From Nitrospirales bacterium (GTDB lineage Bacteria > Nitrospirota > Nitrospiria > Nitrospirales > UBA8639), in the NCBI GenBank assembly GCA_021604005.1, contig BQIV01000018.1:1-64000 (forward strand): 64,000 bases of DNA, in the 5' to 3' direction. Under the pieces are notes generated by a model that did no database searches, was not told the DNA's origin, and saw only the letters and a list, made by a program, of their open reading frames with translations. Both the position numbers and the translations under genes were made by a program. Of the stretch, positions 33,915-42,530 are shown piece after piece. How positions within the stretch are numbered: position 1 is the stretch's first letter; each line of letters begins with the position of its first letter.

Positions 33915-35352
33915 GAGGATCCTTTACTTCAAAGAGAGACCGCGGCATATCGATTCCTAATTCTTGAAAATCTGTCATCATAGCGGGGATCGTCCCATTG
34001 GAGATAAAGTGGCCGTGTTCCCCATGCCGGTTGACGTACGCACGTTGATAGGAAAAGATATCCTGCATGAGAATCGCCGTGCCGTCGCGGCCAACAATTT
34101 CCGATATACGCTCAACCCGCCGTACCCCATCTTCATACCGCCGAACATGAATCACGACATGAATGGCTGAGACAATTTGCTCTCGAATGGCAAACGACGG
34201 CAAATCCGAACTGGCCATCATCACCATGGTTTCCAGGCGGGACAGGGCATCGGGTGGTGAATTGGCGTGAATCGTACTCATGCTGCCTTCATGACCGGTA
34301 TTTAACGCCTGTAACATGTCGACGGCTTCCTCTCCTCTGACTTCTCCGACGATAATGCGGTCTGGCCGCATACGAAGGGTGTTGACCAAGAGGTCCCGCG
34401 TGGTGATTTTCCCTCGCCCTTCAACATTTTCCGGACGGGTTTCAAGGCGAACCACATGTTCTTGATCGAGGCCAAGTTCCACTGTGTCTTCGATTGTGAC
34501 GATCCGTTCATGGACAGGAATTGACTCAGTCATGACACTTAAGACTGTGGACTTCCCGGCTCCCGTCCCTCCCGATATAAGAAAATTTTTCTTGGCTCGA
34601 ACCGCGGCGTCTAAAAACAGAGCCATCTCGGGCGACAACATTTCCAGCAAGAGCACGTCGTGTTTTCGCAATCGTTGTCGCCCGAAACGTCGTATTGATA
34701 ACGTGGGACTATCCGTCGAGACCGGCGGCAATGTGGCATTGACTCGCGTACCATCTTTGAGGCGTAAGTCAGCCATGGGCCATGAGGCATCGATACGCCG
34801 CCCCATCTGAGCTGCTATCCGTTCGATGACGCGCGCAATATGCTCCCGGTTTGAAAACTTCACGGCGGTCAGCTCAATCCGGCCAAATCGTTCCACATAC
34901 ACATGCTCGGGACTATTGACAAGAATATCCGTGACGGCGGGATCAGATAACAAAGGAGCCAGTGGCCCCAAGCCAATGGTTTCTTCCGTTAATTCATCGG
35001 CCAACCTTCGACGTTCCTCCTCATTGAGCGGTATGTGTTCTTGAGTCAAAATGCGCGCGGTAAATTCCCGAATGGCACGAGTCACTTCCGCACTACTCCC
35101 GGCATAGAGATGTTGTTCTCCAATCTCAAGCAACATGCGTTCTTGCAACATGCCTTTAATGGTTATGTAGTCAGCCTGTAGACGTTGCGGAACTCTCCTC
35201 TCCTTGTCCGGTACGTCACTCAGAAAATTGCTTGAAGGACGTGAACGCTTCGTCCGTAATCTCGACATAATGCCTGCGGTATATGACCGATTCAGCCGCT
35301 CACGATAGATATTCCTCACGCCAGAGCTCATCGCATCTCTTGATTTATCCAC
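33901..35352 (-). CDS. tadA: Tad pilus ATPase TadA/CpaF
   Basis: This VirB11/GspE-like hexameric ATPase has 483 residues and powers pilus assembly. Walker [17 protein letters not shown], an Asp box ([12 protein letters not shown]), the Walker B-like [38 protein letters not shown] and His box follow in order. GTG 35352 overlaps the end of tadZ (GTGGATAA) and has GGAGG eight bases upstream. ATG 35331 is an alternative. The N-terminal 100 residues are basic and specific. Confidence 0.9.
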   Translation of the reverse strand: MDKSRDAMSSGVRNIYRERLNRSYTAGIMSRLRTKRSRPSSNFLSDVPDKERRVPQRLQADYITIKGMLQERMLLEIGEQHLYAGSSAEVTRAIREFTARILTQEHIPLNEEERRRLADELTEETIGLGPLAPLLSDPAVTDILVNSPEHVYVERFGRIELTAVKFSNREHIARVIERIAAQMGRRIDASWPMADLRLKDGTRVNATLPPVSTDSPTLSIRRFGRQRLRKHDVLLLEMLSPEMALFLDAAVRAKKNFLISGGTGAGKSTVLSVMTESIPVHERIVTIEDTVELGLDQEHVVRLETRPENVEGRGKITTRDLLVNTLRMRPDRIIVGEVRGEEAVDMLQALNTGHEGSMSTIHANSPPDALSRLETMVMMASSDLPSFAIREQIVSAIHVVIHVRRYEDGVRRVERISEIVGRDGTAILMQDIFSYQRAYVNRHGEHGHFISNGTIPAMMTDFQELGIDMPRSLFEVKDPHAVV

Positions 35353-36589
35353 GCCACCATCCTCCGACAAGTTCGCCAAGTTGCTGCCAACTGGACATTG
35401 TGTACATCGGGGGACGCTGTCCAGCAGTCGAATCATGCAAGCATTCAATCTCGGCACTCAATGTCGCCAAACTACGAGAGAATCCAGACTGATTCGTTCG
35501 ACCCAGGCCATACGGAACTCCCGCATTGGCTGCAGCCAAAATGCCGGTTTGATACGGGAATATCCCATCGAAACGACGAGTCAGCCGCTCTTCAATATCG
35601 GCGGGGCTCAAATTACCGGTAAATGATCGATAATTCTGATTCAACACCAAACGTTGCTTTTCTCGCGCAAGACCCAACCCTTCTAAAATTGGAAGAAACT
35701 TTGAGGTCGCAATGACATTTGGAGCCGTGCCTTGCATCACGATATACACGAGATCGGATAGGTCTAGGACAGATACGACCGTACTATCAAGAATGGGAAA
35801 GGTGTCAATGATGACATAATCAAATGAACGTCGCGCAAAATTTACAATGCGATAGACTGATTCGTCATCGATTTCCGAACCTTCCAGGGCATCGTTGGGA
35901 GCTGCTAAGACATGGAGCCCACAGGCATGACTGATCGTAAATTGACGCAGTAACGTTTCATCTAATCGATCTTTTTCCCGTACCGCGTCAACCAACGACG
36001 TTGTCGGCAGCATGTCAAGCATGACGGTACACACGCCAAGCTGAAGAGAGGCATCGATGAGTAACACACGTCCAGGATGTCGTGACGCAAGCAGACAGGC
36101 TGCATTGACCGCTAACGTGGACTTCCCGACACCACCCTTATTACTCACAAAGGACACCACCTTTCCGCTAGGCGTTGATTGCCTTGGTCGCGGCATGGAC
36201 AGACGGTCAAGGAGTTGCCGCAGTTCCGTACTCGACAGTGGATGCCGTAAAAAATCTTGAATCTTGGCACGCATACCGTCAATCACGACCGCACTCTCAG
36301 ACCGTTCATTTCCAAATTGATCCGGCCGATATATGGCGGCCACGGTCGTCTCGGGCAGCATGAGATGAATTTCTTGTGTGAAACGTTTTAGATCTTCAAA
36401 GTCCCGTTCTATATCGACACAAATTAAATTTGGCTGCCGGCTCAGCGCTATTTCTTCTGCCCGCCGATAATCAGACGCATACGCGGTGATGCAATGCCGA
36501 TGGCTCAGCCCCTCCAGGGCTGCCTCAAACTCTTCTTGAAGTCCGCTGTCTTCCCCGACGACGAGTATGTGTACATTCTGATCCATCAT
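35345..36589 (-). CDS. tadZ: Tad pilus protein TadZ/CpaE (MinD-like)
   Basis: This protein has 414 residues from ATG 36589. An N-terminal atypical receiver-like domain (NVHILVVGEDSGLQEEFEAALE) is followed by a ParA/MinD ATPase with the deviant Walker A VSNKGGVGKSTLAVNAACLL, DASLQLGVC, and VIIDTFPILDSTVV. The start overlaps the stop of the upstream TadG-like gene (ATGA). It localises the Tad machine to the pole in other bacteria. Confidence 0.88.
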   Translation of the reverse strand: MMDQNVHILVVGEDSGLQEEFEAALEGLSHRHCITAYASDYRRAEEIALSRQPNLICVDIERDFEDLKRFTQEIHLMLPETTVAAIYRPDQFGNERSESAVVIDGMRAKIQDFLRHPLSSTELRQLLDRLSMPRPRQSTPSGKVVSFVSNKGGVGKSTLAVNAACLLASRHPGRVLLIDASLQLGVCTVMLDMLPTTSLVDAVREKDRLDETLLRQFTISHACGLHVLAAPNDALEGSEIDDESVYRIVNFARRSFDYVIIDTFPILDSTVVSVLDLSDLVYIVMQGTAPNVIATSKFLPILEGLGLAREKQRLVLNQNYRSFTGNLSPADIEERLTRRFDGIFPYQTGILAAANAGVPYGLGRTNQSGFSRSLATLSAEIECLHDSTAGQRPPMYTMSSWQQLGELVGGWWRG

Positions 36590-37443
36590 AAAGCCTCTTT
36601 GATGAGTGTTGGAGCCAAGATAGCGCCTTTTAGCGAGCGGTTCATGAAGAAGACCTGAGCAAGGTCCTGTTGACTTACCTGCGGCCATTCCACAGTCACA
36701 TGCGTCGAAGCATTGAGACTTCCGGTCGTACTCACATACTTTCGAATCACAAAATGGAAACGTGTTCCAGTGATTGTGACATGCCCGAACCCCACGACAC
36801 GCTTGCTCATTCCAACTGTTGTGACGATTGGAACATAGCCTTCAAGAGGCAGATGTACGGTATCCGGTGACTCAGGAGCTGGCACGGCCTGCCCAATGTG
36901 CGTCATGGGTCGTCCACCCTGACCAATGATTCTTCCGTGAGACAAGATTTCCCCAGTGGTATTGAGCGTCGCATCGACGAGAGTATCTTCCGTCATGGAC
37001 TCCCATACGTCTTTTTCTAGCGTATAGGGAAGCGCTCCAAAGAGAAGAGTAGGATCTGTTTGCGGTAATCCAACTTGCCTGGCCGGCAACAACTGTGCCC
37101 TGGCTGTGCTACTGACCGTAACCGAAGATGGTGCCTCGGAAGATGACATCCCAAGCATCAAGGGCCGCAAGGGCGATTCGATCTGAGTTGAGAGTTTCAT
37201 CCGTGTCACTCCTGGATTCGGAAATGTTGTCGTCATTATTGTGGGAGCATTTACGCCCACGGCCATGTGCGATGTCCATGCATCCGATCGATACCGATGA
37301 TTGTCGAAATACGAGTCAAGAACTAAAAATTGTGCGGTTGTGTCTAAGCGCGCTTCTACCCAACGACTGTACCCCCATTCAATTCCAAGCATACCGACAT
37401 TCAAAATACCCCAAGCAAGAACGGTGATGAGAAGAAATATCAT
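36586..37443 (-). CDS. tadG: TadG-like pilus protein
   Basis: This protein has 285 residues. A hydrophobic N-terminal segment (MIFLLITVLAWGILNVGMLGIEWGYSRWV) is followed by a soluble region with no known motif. Its place between tadE and tadZ and its ATGA overlap with tadZ indicate the TadG/TadE minor-pilin role. The sequence is weakly conserved, so the assignment is contextual. An earlier in-frame start is possible because the hydrophobic segment begins at the very first residue. Confidence 0.6.
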   Translation of the reverse strand: MIFLLITVLAWGILNVGMLGIEWGYSRWVEARLDTTAQFLVLDSYFDNHRYRSDAWTSHMAVGVNAPTIMTTTFPNPGVTRMKLSTQIESPLRPLMLGMSSSEAPSSVTVSSTARAQLLPARQVGLPQTDPTLLFGALPYTLEKDVWESMTEDTLVDATLNTTGEILSHGRIIGQGGRPMTHIGQAVPAPESPDTVHLPLEGYVPIVTTVGMSKRVVGFGHVTITGTRFHFVIRKYVSTTGSLNASTHVTVEWPQVSQQDLAQVFFMNRSLKGAILAPTLIKEAL

Positions 37444-37524
37444 ACTGTGCGCATCTTCATGATGTGTGGCTGACGTCTACTCATCACATGCTCATACATC
37501 TATTCATTAATATACGACCTGCAT

Positions 37525-38415
37525 TTATTGAAAGACTTCACGTCGAAACACGGCTTGTGCCGAAAGAATATGCGGATATTCCTTAACGGTTCCCGAGACA
37601 ATTGTTTGACTGTTAGTGTTGGTCGTACTCTGCGGGGAGGACATCGATGTTTTGGGGTTTTGGCTCTTCCCAGAACTATCAGATGCCCCGTTCAATTGTT
37701 CTATCGATGAAATCGAAACGGAGTCCGGCAGGATTGCTTGAGGCTGCCAACGCATAAACAGGGGTTGAAAGGGGTAATTGACTCGCAACGCAACTAATCC
37801 ACCACGTGCACCATGCGAAGACGGCTGCAAGCTAAACGCCCCCGACTGCGCGTCCTCTGGACTCCCCTTCATTTCTTCGAGGACGGATGTCCATCGACTG
37901 GACTCGGCATTCTGTTCTCGAGACGTTCCTGCAGCAGGCACACTGATAGACCAGACTAGCGAGCCATCAGACGTGTGTTCATGAACAACCACTCCTGGAA
38001 AACGAAGAACCGTACGTGTCTCTCCAGCAAACGTTATCGATTCAGCAATCATTAAAGGGCGGAGCATGCGATTGACAATGGGCAGTCCGTCTAGAAATTT
38101 CTCAAGACGATGCGAGTCCTGAAATTGATCCATGTCAATTACTAAGGCTGCGGGATCATAAATTCGGCGTTTGACGAGAGGGTGCCGGAGAGCCTGTTCA
38201 AACGTCAGAGCCGGCGGCAAAGGAATCAGAGCCAGTTCCCGTGCAGCTACCCTCGCCGTTTCTTGCAGCAATTGGGACACAAAGACCATTCGCGCCACAT
38301 CCACAATGAAGGCAATCAACAAGGACAGGGCAACGGCAATAAGAGAAAATTCGACAAGGACAGAACCACGATCGTTCCTCCCTCCATGCCCATATTCGTT
38401 TCTCTGTACACTCAC
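37525..38415 (-). CDS. tadE: TadE-like pseudopilin
   Basis: This protein has 296 residues. It starts with NDRGSVLVEFSLIAVALSLLIAFIVDVARMVFVSQLLQETARVAAREL, the standard TadE N-terminus (RG-S-x-x-VEF then a transmembrane helix). The rest is a soluble domain with a Ser/Asn/Thr-rich stretch near the end (SGKSQNPKTSMSSPQSTTNTNSQT). The start codon is GTG 38415. It lies 81 bases before the TadG-like gene on the same strand and probably leads the transcript. Confidence 0.75.
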   Translation of the reverse strand: MSVQRNEYGHGGRNDRGSVLVEFSLIAVALSLLIAFIVDVARMVFVSQLLQETARVAARELALIPLPPALTFEQALRHPLVKRRIYDPAALVIDMDQFQDSHRLEKFLDGLPIVNRMLRPLMIAESITFAGETRTVLRFPGVVVHEHTSDGSLVWSISVPAAGTSREQNAESSRWTSVLEEMKGSPEDAQSGAFSLQPSSHGARGGLVALRVNYPFQPLFMRWQPQAILPDSVSISSIEQLNGASDSSGKSQNPKTSMSSPQSTTNTNSQTIVSGTVKEYPHILSAQAVFRREVFQ

Positions 38416-38731
38416 GTCGATCCTTGCTCATGCGAGTCTTTGTGAAGAACAACCAATTTCCACACTGGAAACAGGCAGGTAAACTATGCTTCAAGCTTTA
38501 TGCCAGGAATGAGAAAGAGGAATGGGGAAAAAGACTCAACGGGATCGGCTCATAATTAGAAGAAACCGAAGTAGCCAGGCAAAAACTTCCATGACCCTAG
38601 GCAAACTCTACGAGGATTCCGGGAAAGTCCATATTTGAAAATCAAGCACAGCATATTTTCTGCCGAGGAAGAACGTACGACGACCGTTACACCGATCAGC
38701 ACATATCACAGTCAGGTAATCAAACAAACCG
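38416..38731. other. Divergent spacer between the tad cluster and the protease gene
   Basis: No gene is supported here. It probably contains the promoters for both directions. I see no Flp pilin gene (expected 50-70 codons with GxxxxEY) on either strand. Confidence 0.45.
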
Positions 38732-39316
38732 ATGAAAATTTTTCATATTCCGTTAATACGCTGGGCCATCATTTTTTCGATTCTTGTCTTCTCCCAACAT
38801 GTTGTCTTGAAACAATTGGGATGGGGACCTGATGCATTACAGAATCTTGATGTCGACACCATCTTTGCCGCGCTGTCCGTTACCAAGAAACAGCCGACCG
38901 CGATGATCAGCGACTATGAAGAACAGGTCATCATCCCTCTCGAACAATACGGGTCAGGGTGGATCATCTCTGTTGAACTCAATGGTCTGTATACCGCCAG
39001 GTTACTGCTTGATACCGGGGCTTCCATCACAAGTCTATCCGAAGACTTAGCCTTTGACATGGGACTGACGGCCGACCCGCGCTATACTCAGATTTCAGCA
39101 GAAACCGCCAATGGAACAACAACCGCCTGGCTGACTCATGTCGAAACGATTCGGTCGGGAGAAGCAGAGCTCCAAAACGTGCAAGTGGCCATTTTAGATT
39201 TTTCAAACTTTTCGCACAAAAAGATTCACGGGCTTTTGGGAATGAATTTTCTGAATAACTTTGAGTGGCGGCTTGACCAGGACCAAGAAGCATTGCTTCT
39301 TCAGCTAAAAACCTAA
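38732..39316 (+). CDS. Retropepsin-like aspartic protease (membrane-anchored)
   Basis: This protein has 194 residues. An N-terminal membrane helix (IRWAIIFSILVFSQHVVL) precedes one pepsin-lobe domain of the clan AA type. The catalytic motif is LLLDTGASITSL (D94) and the distal motif is KIHGLLGMNFLNNFEWRLD. A homodimer is needed for activity, as in retropepsins. This TIGR02281-type family is common in Gram-negatives. The substrate is unknown. Confidence 0.8.
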   Translation: MKIFHIPLIRWAIIFSILVFSQHVVLKQLGWGPDALQNLDVDTIFAALSVTKKQPTAMISDYEEQVIIPLEQYGSGWIISVELNGLYTARLLLDTGASITSLSEDLAFDMGLTADPRYTQISAETANGTTTAWLTHVETIRSGEAELQNVQVAILDFSNFSHKKIHGLLGMNFLNNFEWRLDQDQEALLLQLKT

Positions 39317-39636
39317 GCGAGCTTCATCTGAACCCCGACCATTCTTTCTTTGCGCCCTCCCCGACTTCCGATCCTGTGCATGCGCTGTTCCGCTCACCTA
39401 GGCGCAGAGCGTGAATTCTCTGCAATGAATAATCTCACCAAATACTCCGATTCTTGACAATTCCCGAAGGCACTATGGTAATACTACGAGTCCGTCATCC
39501 GGCTCTAATAAATGCCATGAAACACATGAACCTTGGAAGTGAGGCAGATAGTGGGGTATGATGACCATCAAATCGCATTCCGGGTGAGAAGCAGGAAATG
39601 ATTTGTTTATCCATCAGCAGCAATGAATGATACACC
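39317..39636. other. Gene-free spacer
   Basis: No supported frame. It probably holds the promoter for the gene at 39637. Confidence 0.35.
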
Positions 39637-40080
39637 ATGAAATTTTTTGTCTATGCGGACAATCTCAATCCCGTCCAACTGAAACGAAGAGCTCCGGAGC
39701 ACAAGTGGCTCTACCACGCCTATCTGCAAGATCACACCATCCACTTTGCTCGTTGGTCTTCTCAATGGCGTTGCGGGTTAGCCACGATCACGCCTTCTCA
39801 AGGAGAACGCGTGTGGGGAGCCGTCTTTGATATCACGGAAGAAGACCTGAAAGAATTAGACAAATTCGAAGGCGATCTTCCTGAAGGGGCCTTTCGACAT
39901 TTAGAAGTCACCATCGTCAAAGAGGACGAACAGAAAGAATTGGTCGTGACCCATTTTGCGCAGGCCATTGGGAAGTTTAAGGCTAAAGACCATTATTTAG
40001 ATTGGATCATAGCTGGCGTTCGTCATTGGAAGCTTCCAGACGAATGCCTTGAAATGTGGCAACTCTTTCGTCCTCGCTAA
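39637..40080 (+). CDS. Gamma-glutamylcyclotransferase-like protein (AIG2/GGCT fold)
   Basis: This protein has 147 residues. The N-terminal FFVYADNLNP is the nucleotide-like substrate loop (usually YFAYGSNL). DITEEDLKELDKFEGDLPEGAF contains the conserved E of L-D-x-F/Y-E-G, the catalytic residue of GGCT enzymes. The closing part (HYLDWIIAGVRHWKLPDECLEM) matches the C-terminal helix of the family. It probably acts on gamma-glutamyl amines or peptides. Its exact substrate is unproven. Confidence 0.75.
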   Translation: MKFFVYADNLNPVQLKRRAPEHKWLYHAYLQDHTIHFARWSSQWRCGLATITPSQGERVWGAVFDITEEDLKELDKFEGDLPEGAFRHLEVTIVKEDEQKELVVTHFAQAIGKFKAKDHYLDWIIAGVRHWKLPDECLEMWQLFRPR

Positions 40081-40182
40081 CAGTTGGGTGTACCATGCAT
40101 TCCCTCTCACGCATTACCTCATTAGACATGTCATCCGTCATGTACCAATAGAGTACATTTTCCAAACAAAGGAGAATCGCAT

Positions 40183-40509
40183 ATGCCAAAACCTAAATAT
40201 CACATCTTGGTTTGCACAAACTCTCGTCCTCCTGGTCATCCCAAACCATCTTGTGGTGCCGCTGGCTCTCAAAATCTCCTCATGGCATTAAACATGGGGC
40301 TCATCGAACGAGGCGTTCAACCGGGCGAAGTATTGGTGACAGGATCAACATGTCTTGGCCCATGCGAACAAGGACCAACTGTCGTGGTGTACCCTGACGG
40401 AACCTGGTATTCGCAAGTCAAGGAAGCCGATGTACCAAAAATTCTTGACGAGCACATTAAAGGTGGAACGCCGGCGGCTGACTTAAAACCCGATGCAGTC
40501 TGGGGGTAA
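40183..40509 (+). CDS. (2Fe-2S) ferredoxin-like protein (thioredoxin fold)
   Basis: This protein has 108 residues. Four Cys (C11, C24, C57, C61, in LVCTNSRPPGHPKPSCG and GSTCLGPCEQGP) match the [2Fe-2S] pattern of Shethna-type, thioredoxin-like ferredoxins. The fold is supported by PTVVVYPDGTWYSQV. AAAGGAG precedes the ATG. It is an electron carrier, and its partner is not evident nearby. The start of moaB lies 17 bases beyond. Confidence 0.85.
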   Translation: MPKPKYHILVCTNSRPPGHPKPSCGAAGSQNLLMALNMGLIERGVQPGEVLVTGSTCLGPCEQGPTVVVYPDGTWYSQVKEADVPKILDEHIKGGTPAADLKPDAVWG

Positions 40510-40526
40510 CACATTTCAGCACTGCC

Positions 40527-41084
40527 ATGGCTGATCACACTCACACAGGCGATTCATCGACGCACAGTCATACTGAGAACCCGTCTCACATTGCACACAA
40601 AGATACCGGGACTCAGGAAATCGGCTGCATGGTCATTACCTGTAGCGATACCCGTACTCCGGAAACGGATACGAGCGGCCAACTCATCCAGCAACTCCTC
40701 AACCAACGCCACCATCGCGTCAGTTCATATACCATTACCAAAGACGAACCAACAGAAATCAGCCGCTTATTACAAGAAGCGGCATCAAATGATTCCGTCG
40801 ACACGATCATCGTCAACGGTGGCACCGGCATCTCGCGGCGTGATGCAACATTCGAAGCCATTGATGCCTTGTTGGAAAAACGGCTTGACGGATTTGGGGA
40901 AATTTTCCGCTATTTAAGCTACAAAGAGATAGGCTCTCCCGCCATGCTGAGTCGCGCGACGGCTGGCCTGTATCGTGGGAAGGTTATTTTTTCTGTTCCA
41001 GGTTCTCGGGCTGCCGTTCAACTTGCGATGGAAGAATTGATCCTACCAGAAATGGGGCACATCGTCGGCGAAATGCGAAAGTAG
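40527..41084 (+). CDS. moaB: Molybdenum cofactor protein MoaB (MogA/MoaB fold)
   Basis: This protein has 185 residues. ITCSDTRTPETDTSGQLI and DTIIVNGGTGISRRDATFEAIDALLEKRLDGFGEIFRYLSYKEIGSPAMLSRATAGLYRGKVIFSVPGSRAAVQLAMEELILPE are the family blocks (GGTG, S-x-x-x-A-x-A-G, PG-S/N). It would adenylylate molybdopterin or bind it during Moco synthesis. An extra N-terminal stretch of about 30 residues carries six His (H4, H6, H13, H15, H21, H24), not usual for MoaB. Confidence 0.88.
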   Translation: MADHTHTGDSSTHSHTENPSHIAHKDTGTQEIGCMVITCSDTRTPETDTSGQLIQQLLNQRHHRVSSYTITKDEPTEISRLLQEAASNDSVDTIIVNGGTGISRRDATFEAIDALLEKRLDGFGEIFRYLSYKEIGSPAMLSRATAGLYRGKVIFSVPGSRAAVQLAMEELILPEMGHIVGEMRK

Positions 41085-41121
41085 TCATTGGGCAAAACCC
41101 TGTGATTTCCAGTAACATATT

Positions 41122-42054
41122 TCAAAGGGTCATCTTCCCTTCTGCGACCATCACCACCTGCCCTCCGACTTTTACTTCTTGTATCATGTCATCATCGGAA
41201 AAGACTTGGATGATGATACGAGAGGGGCGGTCGATTTCATAACCTTGTTCGGCAATAATTTCTGTCGTTGGCCCGACTTCTACAACACCATTTTTGACGA
41301 GATATGCCCCTAATGCACCACTGGCACTTCCCGTTGCCGGGTCTTCATCAATCCCAATGGGTGGAGCGAACATGCGTGTATGGACGGTCGAGGAATCTTC
41401 GACTGTCATGGTACTGTAGGTCATGATGCCGTTCGCGCCAAAACGTTGGCAAATGTCCACAATGGCGTTATGGTCAGGTACGATGGATTTTACGGACGTT
41501 AACGATCGGATGGGAACAATAAGAACGGGTAAACCTGTCGACACGACTTCAAGTGGAAATTGATGATGATTGAGCGACGCATTTTTTAACCCTAGCGCTT
41601 GCGCGATGTCATACTGATCTTCGGCTTTGTCAACCAATTCAATAAATTGTGGTCTAGGTTGAGACATCACGACCCGATCAATCGTGCCTTTGAGCACATA
41701 GAGCTCAGCGGAGAAGACGCCAATATTACATTCATAATGAATGTGGGTGATTGGCTCTTGAATGGTGAGCTCTTGCCGGGCACCTAAGACAAAACAGGTT
41801 CCCAGCACGGGATGGCCAGCGAATGGAATTTCATGTGTCGGGGTAAAAATACGAAGTTTGAAGTCCGCATTGGCTTGAGTCGGCGGCTGCACAAAGACCG
41901 TTTCCGAGAGGTTCATTTCTCTGGCGATTTGCTGAAATTCTCGATTTATCAAATCCGGAGCATGGGGAAACACCGCAACGGGGTTCCCCCCAAACGCCAC
42001 GTCAGTGAACACATCAGCTTGATAGAATGGAAGGTAGCGGGTCGTTTCGTCCAT
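41122..42054 (-). CDS. PhzF-family isomerase/epimerase
   Basis: This protein has 310 residues. The N-terminal QADVFTDVAFGGNPVAVFPHAPDLINREFQQIAREMNLSETVFVQPP is the PhzF hallmark, with the conserved Glu of NLSETVF. The later RMFAPPIGIDEDPATGSASGALGAYLV matches the D-P-A-T-G-S motif. The fold is diaminopimelate-epimerase-like, with two lobes. The substrate is not known. Nothing nearby suggests phenazine synthesis. Confidence 0.88.
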   Translation of the reverse strand: MDETTRYLPFYQADVFTDVAFGGNPVAVFPHAPDLINREFQQIAREMNLSETVFVQPPTQANADFKLRIFTPTHEIPFAGHPVLGTCFVLGARQELTIQEPITHIHYECNIGVFSAELYVLKGTIDRVVMSQPRPQFIELVDKAEDQYDIAQALGLKNASLNHHQFPLEVVSTGLPVLIVPIRSLTSVKSIVPDHNAIVDICQRFGANGIMTYSTMTVEDSSTVHTRMFAPPIGIDEDPATGSASGALGAYLVKNGVVEVGPTTEIIAEQGYEIDRPSRIIIQVFSDDDMIQEVKVGGQVVMVAEGKMTL

Positions 42055-42268
42055 CTTGGACCGAGTGGAAATTCGAGGATGAATTCCCTTATCCCGACGT
42101 TAACATATGAAACACCAACAATAACGTGCAATCATACAGGATTGGACCGACGGCGGCAAAGGGTATCATTTGTCTTCCAGAAACAGTAGCCTGATGAGAG
42201 AGACTCTAATTGACAGATTGCGAATAGGTTTGAGAGGATTTTCGCGATAATTGAAACGGCTAGACTCG

Positions 42269-42517
42269 ATGGACACGACAAGCCTTCAACGCGCCTTAGC
42301 GATTTTTGAACTTCCTGATACGGTCAGCCTTGATACCGTCAACGCACGATATCGTAAACTCCTCCACACCTGGCATCCGAATCGCTATGCGAGTCTCACC
42401 AATAATCCGAGGAAGTATATGGAAATGTATAAGAAAGGAGAAGACAAAACGAAGGAAATCCACTCGGCCTATCACGTCCTTCATGAATGGCTACGAAATA
42501 CGCAACCACCAGCGTGA
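42269..42517 (+). CDS. J-domain-like protein with HPN instead of HPD
   Basis: From ATG 42269 this is an 82-residue single domain with J-like order: helix I (LQRALAIFELPDTV), helix II (DTVNARYRKLLHTW), loop HPNRYASLTNNPRK, helix III (EDKTKEIHSAYHVLHEWL). The catalytic HPD is replaced by H36-P37-N38 (codons CAT CCG AAT). That should weaken or abolish Hsp70 stimulation, so it is likely a pseudo-J protein or an adaptor. Confidence 0.65.
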   Translation: MDTTSLQRALAIFELPDTVSLDTVNARYRKLLHTWHPNRYASLTNNPRKYMEMYKKGEDKTKEIHSAYHVLHEWLRNTQPPA

Positions 42518-42530
42518 GGAAATGACAGCA

